NCBI GenBank assembly: GCA_031841125.1
Contig: CM063110.1
Coordinates: 51,559,946 to 51,623,945 of the forward strand
Source of the DNA: Acanthococcus lagerstroemiae
Lineage: Eukaryota > Arthropoda > Insecta > Hemiptera > Eriococcidae
Reading direction: 5' to 3'
Length of the DNA stretch: 64,000 bases
Shown here piece by piece: positions 23,231 through 33,880 of this stretch; position 1 is the stretch's first letter; the number at the start of each line of letters is the position of its first letter. Under the pieces are notes generated by a model. That model was not told the DNA's origin, did not search any database, and saw nothing but the letters and a program-made list of their open reading frames with translations. Both the position numbers and the translations under genes were made by a program.

Positions 23231-25497
23231 CGTATCTGGCTTTCTGTTTTATCAAAATTTTGAGAAATTAGTAATGAATTTTGAAAGGTTTCAGGGTGCA
23301 TGAAGAAGAACGGAGTTTCAAAAATTAAGGATCAAAAATTATTCCAGTTTGTAAATCTTATGAGTAAAAGTAAAACAAAAATTCTTAATACCTGTTTTAT
23401 TTTTATTTATTTTTGTGGGGGAACTGGAATTCTTGAATGAAAATGGTCTAAATATGGGGATACAATGACACAATCTCTTTTTTTTAGGAGACACCCCTAA
23501 ACGTTGCTGTTAGGTATAAAGATCCTTTTTGGTTCCATTTGAATATTTCACGATTAGTCCCTTTTCATTTTGTTCGCTTCCTCTAATCCTACAACCCAAC
23601 AAATGAGCAATGTCTATCATTTCTCCGAAATCTCAATTCGGAATTCTTGATATGCATTTGAAAATTTTTCTCGAGATTTTGACTTGTTTCTCCCGCATTT
23701 TCAGTCGACCCGTTTTCCTGTTTTCCAAATTCGCGAAAGTCTGCTGCCCATATGATACGTGAAAACCAGAATGCTATTTTTGGGTACTTTTCTCTGGGCT
23801 GCATTACTTATACTGCTTTCAATAAAGTGTTCTTATCGGCGACGTCGATTGCAATTATAAAGTGATGTTACCGCACTCAACCCGCACTATCGTCTAGAAA
23901 GAGCGACCACGTCATTGTGGTCGTAAATTCGACCGCTAATTAAATTTTTAATAACCGCTCTTTTCGTGTGCCTGACATTCATTATACGTAAATAGGTGAA
24001 ATATTTTTGATACACGTGTGCAGCTTTTTGCCCGCACGGGGATAAATTATAGAGTGTATGTATATGACTTACATATGCGTATGCATTCGGACGCTCCGTT
24101 TGATTAGAATTTATAGCTACTAACTCTCCGCCTCGCTGTTTGCTACCGTTGAAAATATTTCAATACTTCTACTTTGGCCTTTTTTCGACCGCACTGAACA
24201 CGAGTTGCAGGCTTTTCGAGTATATGGCCCGCTGTGGATTCATTAAGGCTCTTTCAGATTTGTTGACGACTTCCTATATTGTTCGAAGTTCGTTTTAAAC
24301 GGGTTTCGATTCAGGCTTACTCTTGAAAACTCCTCCAGTTCAAGAATTGCTTAACCTATTTTTAGGACTCATCAAAATTTGATTAAACATTCCAAAGACC
24401 CCTTCGACTCTTCAAAGGCTTTCAAGACTCGTTTAAGGCACTTGAAGATTTGTTTAATACTCCATAACATTCTTCCAGACATATTTCAAACCCATTCAAA
24501 AATCTGATCTGTTTTATATCTAAATGTCTCGTTACTCTTTGGGACCCTAGCAGGCTTATTTGAACTTTCTATAACTTTACCACTGATCAACTATTTTTGA
24601 ATCATTTTTAGTAAATCAAAACTGTTGTTTTCTCTGGAAGAGATGATTGCCCCCACTGCCTCCCCTTGTATCCATGGCTGCCTCAGTGATGGTGAATTTC
24701 GCTTGATAGCATTGACACCGAGACACCGAGTTACTGATACTTACAACTCTTCTTAATACTCGCTACAGTTCCAAAGAACAAAGACACTTTTTGACACCGG
24801 GTTTTATGGAAATATAGGTTTTTGTTTCATCCTACCCCCGTAGTATTTTGTTTTCGGCACGTCGGTGACGAAAGTAAACAATATGATGTCAAGATTAACT
24901 CAGCTCTTGGATATTGTGGTATCAGCTACCCTAAAGAAATTTTTAGATTTATTATTTTATTTATTTATTTTATTTTGTAATGGCCACCAGCTCAACATTA
25001 TTACGCTGTTATTTCTCCAGAAACTGAGAATATTAAGGTGGCATATGTTTTTGTTTAACTCCCCCCCCCCCTCCCAATATTTAGTTTATATGTAATAAAG
25101 AATATCCAACAAGTGTATAGAGTAGGAGCATCAAAATGTAGGGAAGGACGACTTCTGTCCACGGTGATAGACATCTTCTCCACGGTGAAAGACGACATGT
25201 CCACGGGAAAAGATTAAAGAACCACAATTAAAGACTTCATGGTCACTAGGCAGGGAATTGTAGTTGAACCAACTCCTGGTTTCTGTTTACAAGCCAATGG
25301 CTTGTAATTCGCACAAACTAGATTAGAAAAAATATATGAGAAACTGGTGAGCGATTTCCTACGTAGTTTTGGAGTTAGCCGGTGGGCAAGGAGGGTTGTA
25401 TTCAAGGGAGGCCCTACTTCTTCAGTCGGGTGGCTTGTGACATGTCACGTAAAGAACGACAAATACAAGATTCGTCTATCTTTCAAAGCAAAATCAG
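23231..25497. other. Unassigned stretch
   Basis: No gene recognised. 24230-24560 is another degenerate tract in the pyrimidine orientation (TCTTTCAGATTTG, TTCAAGACTCG). 25150-25215 holds three loose copies of TCCACGGTGAAAGAC spaced about 21 bases. 23820-24140 is low in repeats and could be host DNA. Confidence 0.45.
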
Positions 25498-25835
25498 CAG
25501 GGACGGTACCGAAGAGTTTTTCTTGGAGGGAGGGTGACAAAAATTGTGAATGTCTCAACTGACTCAACTCAAAATTGCCAAGCATCAAAGCAAAAAAAAA
25601 AAACTTCTGACTTGTTGGATTTTCCCAACTTCTCAATTCGATTCCCAAGTGTCAAAGCAAGCAAAAAGTAAAAATAAATTAAAAAAATATTAAAAAAATA
25701 GAAGAACTTTTGTTTTGTTAGATTTTTCCAACTCCGTTAGACTGAAATCGTTAATTTTTCCAACTGCTGAGTGAAAAATTCCTACAGGGAGGAGGAGGAG
25801 GGCAGTTGACCCTCTCCCCCATCGGTACGTCTCTG
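25498..25835. mobile_element. hAT-type MITE family A, copy 2
   Basis: Starts CAGGGACGGTACCGAAGAG and ends CATCGGTACGTCTCTG. It is flanked on both sides by a perfect 8-bp duplication, AAAATCAG (25490-25497 and 25836-25843). It is 338 bp with no ORF. The interior matches the copies at 21198 and 26421. Confidence 0.95.
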
Positions 25836-26420
25836 AAAATCAGTGTTGCCAAGTTTATAAACCTTAAAATGTAGTGGAATGAAAAGCTTTGAACAAAACT
25901 AGCGAAGAAAATATGAGGAATTCGTTATTTTTATTCACGAAATTCTGTCAGGAGGGCTCCGGCAAGCGCTAGGGGGTGCTCAACACCCTCTAGCACCTCT
26001 CTGGCTACGGGCCTGATCAGTGACGGATAGACCTATCGGGAATCGGGAGTTTTCCGATGCGCCCCTCCGAGAAAACGAGCTAACGGCACCCTTCGCATCA
26101 ACTTATAATATTAGATAATGAGGAGATAATTGACCTTGTTACTCAAAAAAGTAAATTTGAGACTAATTTATTAATTTCATAATGGTAACATACAAACCAT
26201 TATGTATCCTGACTATCAAGTATTAACTCAATAACTCAAGTTATCTACTGATTACTGTTGTCACCCGTATTTTCTAAAAAAAAAAAAAAAAATGAACCAT
26301 TCAATTTATATTACCTCCAATTGAGAATCATTTTCATTTTTCCTCCTTTGTTTTTCTATTATAGGTCATCTTCTTTATTGTTTATTTAAACTTTCTTACT
26401 TTAATGATTGTCAACTCAAG

Positions 26421-26807
26421 CGGGGACGTACCAAAGAGTTTTTCCGGGCAAAAATTGTGAAAGTCCCAACTGACTCAACTCAAAATTCCCAAATATCAAA
26501 GCATCAAAGCCAAAAAAAACCTTTGATTGACTTATTGGATTTTTCCAACTGATGCTGACTCAACTCAGAATTCGCAAATATCAAAGCAAAAGAAAACCTT
26601 TTAACTTGTTGGATTTTTTCAACTTCTCAATTCAATTCCCAAGTGTCAAAGCTAGCAAAAAAATAAATAAATAACAAAAAGAACTTTCGACTTGTTGGAT
26701 TTTACCAACTCCGCCTGACTGAAATGGTAAATTTTTCCAATTGCTGAGTAAAATTTCCTACAGGAGGGGAGGGGTAAGTTGCCCCTCCCCCTATCGGTAC
26801 GTCCCCG
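26421..26807. mobile_element. hAT-type MITE family A, copy 3
   Basis: Starts CGGGGACGTACCAAAGAG and ends TATCGGTACGTCCCCG. The perfect duplication AACTCAAG lies at 26413-26420 and 26808-26815. It is 387 bp and non-coding. Confidence 0.95.
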
Positions 26808-26852
26808 AACTCAAGTTACTCATAGGGATTTAAACTTGAAGAGTTTCAAGTG

Positions 26853-27137
26853 CAGGCGCGGATTTAGAAAAAGGAGATGGGGGGGGGGTTAGTAGCGGCG
26901 ATGCATACTGGTTAGCTGTTGCTTTTATGTTGGCAGGGGTTTAGGGGCAGGGTAGCTCCTGGAAAATACTTTATCTAATGTGTGATACGCAATGACGAAT
27001 ATATAGATGCGTTATTATACATTTGTGGCGTGTAATGAGGGTACAATTCATAATTTCCGCCCTTTTTTTCCTACTATTGCGTTAAAAATGTCAACCAAGG
27101 GGGCGCATGTACCCCATACCTCCTGGATCCGTCACTG
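26853..27137. mobile_element. hAT-type MITE, 285 bp
   Basis: Starts CAGGCGCGGATTTAGAAAAA and ends CTCCTGGATCCGTCACTG. The perfect 8-bp duplication TTCAAGTG lies at 26845-26852 and 27138-27145. A G run is present near 26880. Confidence 0.92.
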
Positions 27138-27524
27138 TTCAAGTGTTGGCAGCCCTGTATATATATGTGAGTGATCACGTATGATTTACCGTAAGTCTGC
27201 AAAAAACTTCAATCACCATTAAGTCGATTAGAAATTCACTTTCAAAGAAAATTTGTCCTAAATTTAACTACATCGTCACCAAAAATTTGAATTATAATCA
27301 GTTCTACTGGTAGAATAATTTGTATTCATTTTTTTACCCTCCTGAAGATAGCAGTTTTTCTGTCGGAAAGTACACATGATCCCGCATTCATTTTTGCCCT
27401 CACAGGTGATTTTGCAGCGCACTCTAGTGCAAGTTTCAACCCAAATAATTATTATTATTGCCCTATTTTTTAAGAAAATGATGCATTCGATTTAAATAGT
27501 CCTATATAGTTTATATAATTACTT

Positions 27525-28140
27525 TCATTGTGGCAGTTTCTATAAAAAGGGGTAACTTTGTCGATCGATCAAAGTCCCAGAAGATGCAAAAAAATAAAAA
27601 TAAAATTTTTTGGTCGAAAAATCAATTTTGAGATTTTGGTTGATTTCTATAGAAAAAACATCACAATAACGAAGCGACAAAATTTACGCGTATGAGAGAG
27701 AAGAGAGAAGGAGAGAAAGAGATTATGAAAGGAAATGAAAAAAGAATGCGAATGTCTGCGTTTGCTTCTTCGTGGTTTTTCGGAGCTCACGAATTAATTC
27801 GATGTTCTGAATTGTTACCACGCAGAAGAACAAAAAATTACCTTTCCAACAAGCCCTCGTCGAGGCTGGTAACGTGATTCTGCGGCAAGTTAGGGTTGCT
27901 TGACGGAGTGTGAGAAAAAGGTGTGTCTAACTTTAAACGCGTTTTTCCCAAAAACGTGTTTTTGCCCGTTCTCGTTACACTTATCTTTGACCTCTTATAT
28001 CTCCGGAACAAAAAACGCTTCAAATCTCGCCAATAGCTCGTTGGAATGGGCATTCATTGCTCTATTACGTACTGTCCATAACTCAAAATTCGTTGGATCG
28101 ACAAAGTTACCCCTTTTTATAGTAACTGCCACATTTTTTC
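27525..28140. repeat. Internal inverted repeat
   Basis: TGTGGCAGTTTCTATAAAAA (about 27531) with the following GGGGTAACTTTGTCGATC is inverted near 28090-28136. The arms are about 45 bases and the loop about 520. It may be a further nested element, but no clear target duplication was seen. Confidence 0.65.
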
Positions 28141-28334
28141 TTCTATAAGTATACTTTCATTATTAATTCAAAATTGTTTCCTTGAATGAGGTGTATACGT
28201 GTCAAGGAAAAGGGGGCCCGGGAAATTTGGGGGAAAAATTTGGCACCCCTCGGGTACTTATTTTTCCGAACAGTGGGAAAACACCTATCCGTCACTGAGC
28301 CTGATAGTAAGGCAAGAAAATCTGAGAAACTGTC

Positions 28335-28521
28335 TAATGGCAAGTGGAAAGTAGAAGCTCTGGAGGACGATCACCTATGCGGTATAGGTACAGAGAGGGA
28401 CCTCATGAAGCAAACCACTGGAATGTCGCTGATCGACTGCACTAGGAGGGCCCGGGATAGAGAGAGGCTTGTAGGAGCTACTCTAAAACATCTCGTAGTC
28501 GCGTTGCTTGGAACAGAGTGA
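28335..28521 (+). pseudogene. Possible RTE LINE C-terminal fragment
   Basis: The plus-strand reading IGTERDLMKQTTGMSLIDCT followed by RRARDRERLVGATL resembles the tail of RTE proteins, where a stretch of the type DL---GMSW-DA is followed by A-DR--WR. Only about 60 residues fit and the tryptophan positions are lost. It sits next to the right end of the hAT element at 28297. This is a family-level guess. Confidence 0.35.
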
Positions 28522-30200
28522 ACGACGAAGAAGTTGTTGTGCAACACAAAATAACCCCCACCCTCACTCCCGCCCACAAATAAATAAATCGAAAGTTAAG
28601 AATTCAAAATTTACTAATAACAAAATATTTTTAGTTTCTGGAGAATGACCTTAAGGTATCTACGAAAACCTAATATATTGTTGTTGAAAAAAAGACTGAA
28701 TCTATTCGTTCATATCCCCGAATTTCTTAGACTGTAGAGTAGACACATGATAACCTTCGGCTGCAATCTTCACACTTGATCCGGTGCCCGGATGGCTTTC
28801 AAGGGTGAATGTAGAAAGAGGGTTCACTCTAAATACTTGAACAGATCATAAGTCTCCCAAAAACCTTCGTACTTCAGGTTTTTTTTATCCGCAGCTATAG
28901 CGACGCCAATCTGCAGTAAAAAAAATTGCGAATCGCGTCCTCGGACGAGAAAATGTTCGCCGCCTCAAGTTGGTAAGCCAAATAAAATGGTTCTCTCTAT
29001 GAAACACGAAAACATGGAAGTAGGAAATGTAATATGATATAATAAAATAAATGACAGCGTGTAATGAATTAATTCATTCGATTCTCGCTCGTTACCTCGC
29101 GGCTATCGAATTACACGATTGTCGAAAATTTTCAAATATCATCGCTTTATCATTAACGAATCGATGGGTATTCCTATAATTATGTTGCACACCGATACAC
29201 CGATTAAAATGTGTTATACATCGTATCAAGGTTGAATAAACGATAAGACACGGAAGTGAGTACGCTAACGATGGTCGCGTTACTACTACTGTCTTTATCA
29301 GTGAGAAAAATTAATTAAAACAGAATGCTGGGCTATGTAATAACGTATTGTGCAATTCACGTCGTATACTCCCCTATCAATTTCGTTGTCTAAATCATCA
29401 GCTTTGATTAATTAGGGACTCGTTAATTGGGTTTGATTCGAAATAAGTATAGTATCGGTACACGTGTGGCACACATGTAAACATTTACGTATTGCGATTG
29501 TGAGAGTACACAGATTATCTATAGACGGACTTCATTTGTAGATTATTGAGTAGATGCTTTTATTGCTTGGCGTATTATTCGTTCTTCATCGTAAATATGC
29601 ATACGTTATACAGTAGTTATTACTGTGGTAACTATTCATTTTCTCGAGAATAAATATAGCGTTCGACTTTACTTATCTATAATCGCTCTGTTTCGTTTTT
29701 TGCGCGAGTACTACTAACAAGCTGCAGCTTGAGGAAGAACAGCTGTAGTGGTGTAAATCAACGAGGATCAAATAACAAACTTTAAGAGCGTGTACTGACA
29801 TCCGAACGTTTATCACGTACGAGTATGGATTTAAACACATATAACAAAATGGCCGATGGCGAGCTGTCCTTCCAAAGCGAACAAGAGAAGAATATAGCTT
29901 GTCGAGGAGTACATACTCTGGTATTCGTGGGTCCAGATCTGTCGACAGAGAGGTTAGGGGGAGTTTTTCTGGGCCGGCCACACTGCGGCCTTGTAAAGAG
30001 AGAGAATCCGGAATATCGCTCACTATTTTAATATAGTGTGATCCATCTCCCTCCCAGATTTACCTCAGCGCCGTCTCTCTGCTGGTTTCAAAAGAATGAA
30101 GTGGAAGTAAGAGCCAAAATCCGGACCCAGATAAGCTTGGTTAGCCTGGGTCCGTAAGACCATCTCTCAGACGTAATAGGAAAAAGACCAATGGGGAGGG
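28522..30200. other. Unassigned stretch
   Basis: 28522-29650 is low in repeats, with no frame or RNA I can identify. 29940-30200 precedes the RTE endonuclease and is probably that element's 5' region. Confidence 0.4.
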
Positions 30201-30330
30201 GGGACCCAACAAAAAATTACAGTGGGATGTTTGAACGTATGGACCCTAAAAACGAGGAAAACCTGGTTGAACTGGAGGAAGCATTTGAGGAGGGCAAAAT
30301 CGACATTTTGGGCATTGCTGAGATAAAAAG

Positions 30331-30587
30331 TGTTGTAGAACTAGCTTGCATCAACAGAAACTAAACCAGCTCAATACTGTACAACTGTATTCGAAGTACG
30401 TCTAGATCGGAACTGACTAAACATTACAAGTACGAAATATCAATAGGGTAGCAGAACGTAATATTTAACAATCGCCACGATAGTCAAACGGATACGAGTA
30501 CATTATGCTGATACAGATAAGAGAAACCGGTCTCTATCTGAACCAGCCACGAAACTCACGAAACGGAGCTACGAACTAGATAAAACA
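30331..30587 (-). repeat. 3' LTR of the gypsy element
   Basis: 257 bp with TG...CA ends in element orientation. A purine-rich tract adjoins its start at 30588. It differs from the partner LTR at seven positions. Confidence 0.95.
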
Positions 30588-31048
30588 TCTCCCCTTTTGG
30601 GTAACCCCGGGGAGCCATAAAAGATGGGTTTCCTCGGTCGGAGTGTTCGTGGTACTGGTGATGGGATCTTCGATGTTGCAGGCGTCGTCTGACTTGATTT
30701 AGGTGTGGCCCTTGGTTCGATCTTCTGACTCGTTTTTGGAGTAGACGGGATGAACTTGGATGACTCGTTATCAGGCCAATCAGGGTGACGTGATAGCAAT
30801 CGACGAAGGGTCATTCAATTTCTGCGAAGCTCGGCTCCATTCTCCAGCTTGATGTCGTATGAACGTGGTTCCTGACGCTGGCAAATGACAGTACCTTTCT
30901 TCTTTACATCTTCCACGTAGACATTTCTGCCTGGACTTAATTCACGTAAAGGGCGGGCTCCCTTTGCGCTTTGCACGATCAAAATTGCGTTTCGCGCGAT
31001 CACGACGTTGTTTATCTCGTTCCTCGAGATCAGCTCGTTTGATGACAC
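30569..31048 (-). pseudogene. Gypsy integrase C-terminus and basic tail
   Basis: The minus-strand reading contains ARPLRELSPGRNVYVEDVKK and SYDIKLENGAELRRN, the small beta-barrel-like DNA-binding region at the end of gypsy integrases. A Pro/Ser/Thr-rich tail ending near the polypurine tract follows. A stop after ELRRN separates the two parts, and the first part is out of frame with the integrase core upstream. Function is lost. Confidence 0.7.
30588..30601 (-). promoter_or_regulatory. Polypurine tract
   Basis: CCCAAAAGGGGAGA on the minus strand directly abuts the 3' LTR. This is where plus-strand DNA synthesis is primed in LTR elements. Confidence 0.8.
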
Positions 31049-31139
31049 GATTTCCCAGATTGACTGAAGGGATTTTCGTGCGAATCTGACAATTGAACAG
31101 AAGTTGGGCTGGGCTGTAACCTACTGACGTTGGAGTAGC

Positions 31140-33430
31140 TCAATAATTCATGAGTGCTACTGTAGGTTTCTCATTGTTCAAAATCTTCTTTGAAACTTTG
31201 ACTGCGGCTTCAGCTAACCCGTTGGATTGTGGGAATGCTGGACTCCTGGTCATGATTTCAAAGTCAAATTCTTTCGCGAATTCTTGCATCTTGTTTGACA
31301 CAAGCTGCGTACCATTATCAGTGAACAAGATTTTTGATACCCCAAATCATGCAAAGATTGACTCGAGTTTTGTGATGATGGTTTTCGAATCCAATTTCTC
31401 GATGAGTGCGAACTCGGATGAATTTGGAGTAGTAGTCAATTAGCACTAACCACCATTTTCCCTTTTCTTTGAGCAGGTCGGCACCAACTTTTTCCCATGG
31501 ACGATTGGGCAAGGGCGACGGGATGAGTAGTTCATGGCGATTCAGATGGGATTCTGCGCAAGTCTCGCAATTGGACACCATTTCCTCAATGTCTTTGTTG
31601 ATATTCGGCCACCAAATTGCCGTTCGTGCAAGATTGCAAGTCTTTGTGGTACCAAAATGACTTTCGTGTAGCTGCTTCAGCATTTTCCCACGAAGTGTTG
31701 GCGGGATCCATAAACGATGCTCAAAAAGAATTAAGTCATCATCTACAGAAAGTAAGCTTTGGTGACGCCAATATGGGATCACCTTGTCTGGTAGGTCCTT
31801 TTGTTGACTCGGCCAACCAACTGTGATGTAGCTCTGGATCAATTTTCCCAGCTCGGTGTCCCGCTGTGCTGCTTTGATGCGCTCTAGCATGGATGGGGAA
31901 CAATTGATGTTATTGACCATTGCAAAAGCCGTGGTTTGGAGTTCGACTTCAAATTTCTTGTCTTCAATTGTGGACTTTGAGGCTGGCTTTCTCGACAACA
32001 AATCCGCGGTAACCAGATTTTCACCTGCAAGGTGGATGACGTTGTAATTAAACCGAAGCAAGCGTAGTCGAATTTGCTGCAAACGTGGTGTTAATTCATC
32101 CAAGAACTTTGTTGTGAGAATAGGCAACAAAGGTTTGTGGTCTGTCTCAATCGTGAATTTTAAGCCAACGAGGTTGTTATTCTCGAAGCGTTCGCACGCT
32201 CATGCGATGGCAAGAGCTTCCTTCTCAATCTGGGCATGTTTCTTCTCTGCTTCCGAGAGTGTTCTCAATGCAAATGCGACAGGTAACAACTGACTCGATT
32301 CAGCTTTCTGGAGTAAAACAGCTCCGATGCCAAACGATGATGCATCGCACGAGACAGTCGTTGGTTTATTGGGGTCATAAATGGCCAAGACGGGCGCTTT
32401 AGCTAAAATTTCTTTCAGCTTTTGGAATGCTGCACGCTGGGCTGACTACCAAATGAATTCACAGTCGTTTTTGAAGAGACTGTAGAGTGGTTCGAGTAGA
32501 GTTGAACGATCTGGAATATGACGCGTGAGGAAATTGACGGAACCAAGCAGCGAGTGTAACTCGATTTTGGATTTCGGTGGTTCCATTTTCACAATGGCCT
32601 TGGTCTTGTCGGGATCAGCAAGAATCTTGCCATCCTCAAGAAGATGACCGAGAAATTTCGCCTTCTTTGTGCGAAACACGCACTTCTCCCGATTAAGCGT
32701 CATGCCCGTGTCGCTGACTTGCTGAAGTACTGCCTGCAGGTGTTTATCGTGCTCTTCAACTGTGGCACCCCACACAAGAACGTCGTCCATGTGATAAACT
32801 ACATTGGTACAACCCTCGAGCATCCGAACCATTCGGGCCTGGAAAACTTCCGGCGCACTTGAGATTCCCTGTGGGAGTTTATTGAAGTAATAACGTCCCC
32901 ATGGCGTTAGAAACGTAGTCAGCAGTCGCGAGGATTTTCCCAGTGGCACTTGGAAAAATCCCGAATCGGCATCTAGCTTCGTGAAGTAGACTGCCTCAGT
33001 TAAACGTGACAACGTCTCCTCAATCGGAGGGATCTGATGATGCTCACGTTTCACGAACTGATTGAGTTTCGAGAAATCAACACAAATTCGTACTCTGCTA
33101 TCTGGTTTGGGAACTATTACCAGTGGTGCTACCCAATCCGTTGGTTTTGTGACTTGACTGATGACCTTCTTCTCCATCAGCTTCTCGATGCATGCCTTGG
33201 CTTTCGGCAAGAGCAGTATTGGGATACGACGCGGTGTTGTTATGGCGAATGGTTTTGCATTCACAGTCAGAGTGATGTCGTAATCTCCTGGCATATTTCC
33301 ATAACCGAGAAACAAGTGCGAGAACTCATCTTCGACTATTGGTGACCGTGTGATAGTCACTTTCTCGACTTTGCCTATTCGCTTGATCAGCTTGAGAGCG
33401 CGAATGGCCTTCTTGCCTCCGCTGCCACCA
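31140..33430 (-). pseudogene. Gypsy pol: RT, RNase H and integrase
   Basis: Read on the minus strand from the LTR edge: KKAIRALKLIKRIGKV is the last piece of the protease region. RT follows with LDADSGFFQVPL, LPQGISSAPEVFQ and the catalytic YHMDDVLVWG (about 32780-32800), then the connection KFLGHLL. RNase H has [16 protein letters not shown] and IEKEALAIA, then TDHKPLLPI. The integrase zinc finger has HESHFG and CETCAE (HHCC). The core carries LVLIDYYSKF, FTDNGTQ and NGLAEAAVK, so the D-D-E triad is present. One frame runs from 33474 to 31318 with just two single-codon stops (near 32444 and 32198). A frameshift lies near 31340. Confidence 0.93.
33416..33430 (-). promoter_or_regulatory. Probable primer binding site, next to a deletion junction
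   Basis: Immediately after the 5' LTR the minus strand reads TGGTGGCAGCGGAGG. TGG at this place fits pairing with a tRNA 3' CCA. Pol sequence starts within about 15 bases, so the gag-protease deletion ends almost at the primer site. The tRNA identity was not assigned. Confidence 0.6.
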
Positions 33431-33687
33431 TGTTGTAGAACTAGCTTGCATAAACAGAAACTAAACCAGCTCAATACTGTACAACTGTATTCGCAGTACG
33501 TCTAGATCGGAACTGACTAAACGTTACAAGTACGAAATATCAGTAGGGTAGCAGAACGTAATATTTAACAATCGCCACGATAGTCGAACGGATACGAGTA
33601 CATTATGCTGATACAGATAAGAGAAATCGGTCTCTATCTGAACCAGCCACGAAACTCACGAAACGGAGCTACGAACTCGATAAAACA
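33431..33687 (-). repeat. 5' LTR of the gypsy element
   Basis: 257 bp, partner of 30331-30587. It is followed by the duplicated target AAAAG at 33688-33692. Confidence 0.95.
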
Positions 33688-33785
33688 AAAAGGGAAGGGG
33701 AAGCCATACTGGAAACAAAAATAGGGAATCTGTTCTGCTACATAGGTCGGGGAGGGGGGCAAAAAGGAGTGGGATTTTTAATTAA

Positions 33786-33880
33786 CCCTCTCGCGACAGT
33801 GGGACTGGGAATCCCAGCTTTTCAATGTTAATTTAAATGGAAAGCTGGGTTTTCCCTGTCCCACCGTCGCGAAGGGGTTT
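33786..33880. mobile_element. 95-bp TTAA-flanked palindromic MITE
   Basis: TTAA at 33782-33785 and 33881-33884 bounds inverted arms: CCCTCTCGCGACAGTGGGAC on the left against CCCCTTCGCGACGGTGGGAC read from the right. Each arm is about 38 bases. It interrupts the RTE endonuclease frame. A TTAA duplication suggests piggyBac-type mobilisation. Confidence 0.8.

Larger units (their letters stand above)
26018..28297. mobile_element. hAT-type non-autonomous element, 2280 bp, with nested MITEs
   Basis: Starts CAGTGACGGATAGACC and ends ACCTATCCGTCACTG. The flanks GGCCTGAT (26010-26017) and AGCCTGAT (28298-28305) match at 7 of 8. It contains two other hAT MITEs (26421-26807, 26853-27137), each with its own perfect duplication, and an internal fold-back (27525-28140). 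Without the two nested MITEs it is about 1.6 kb. No transposase frame was found. Confidence 0.8.
30331..33687 (-). mobile_element. Ty3/gypsy LTR retrotransposon, internally deleted
   Basis: Two 257-bp direct repeats (30331-30587 and 33431-33687) bound pol sequence on the minus strand and are flanked by a perfect 5-bp duplication, AAAAG (30326-30330 and 33688-33692). In the element's orientation the LTR begins TGTTTTATC and ends CTACAACA. I count seven differences between the LTRs, about 2.7 percent. The internal part is only about 2.84 kb: gag and nearly all of the protease are missing, and RT, RNase H and integrase remain. It sits inside the RTE endonuclease, so it is younger than that LINE. 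Confidence 0.95.

Noticed and set aside
28335..28521. Host exon
   Set aside because: The weak similarity is to the tail of RTE proteins rather than to a host gene, and no splice sites or continuation are evident.
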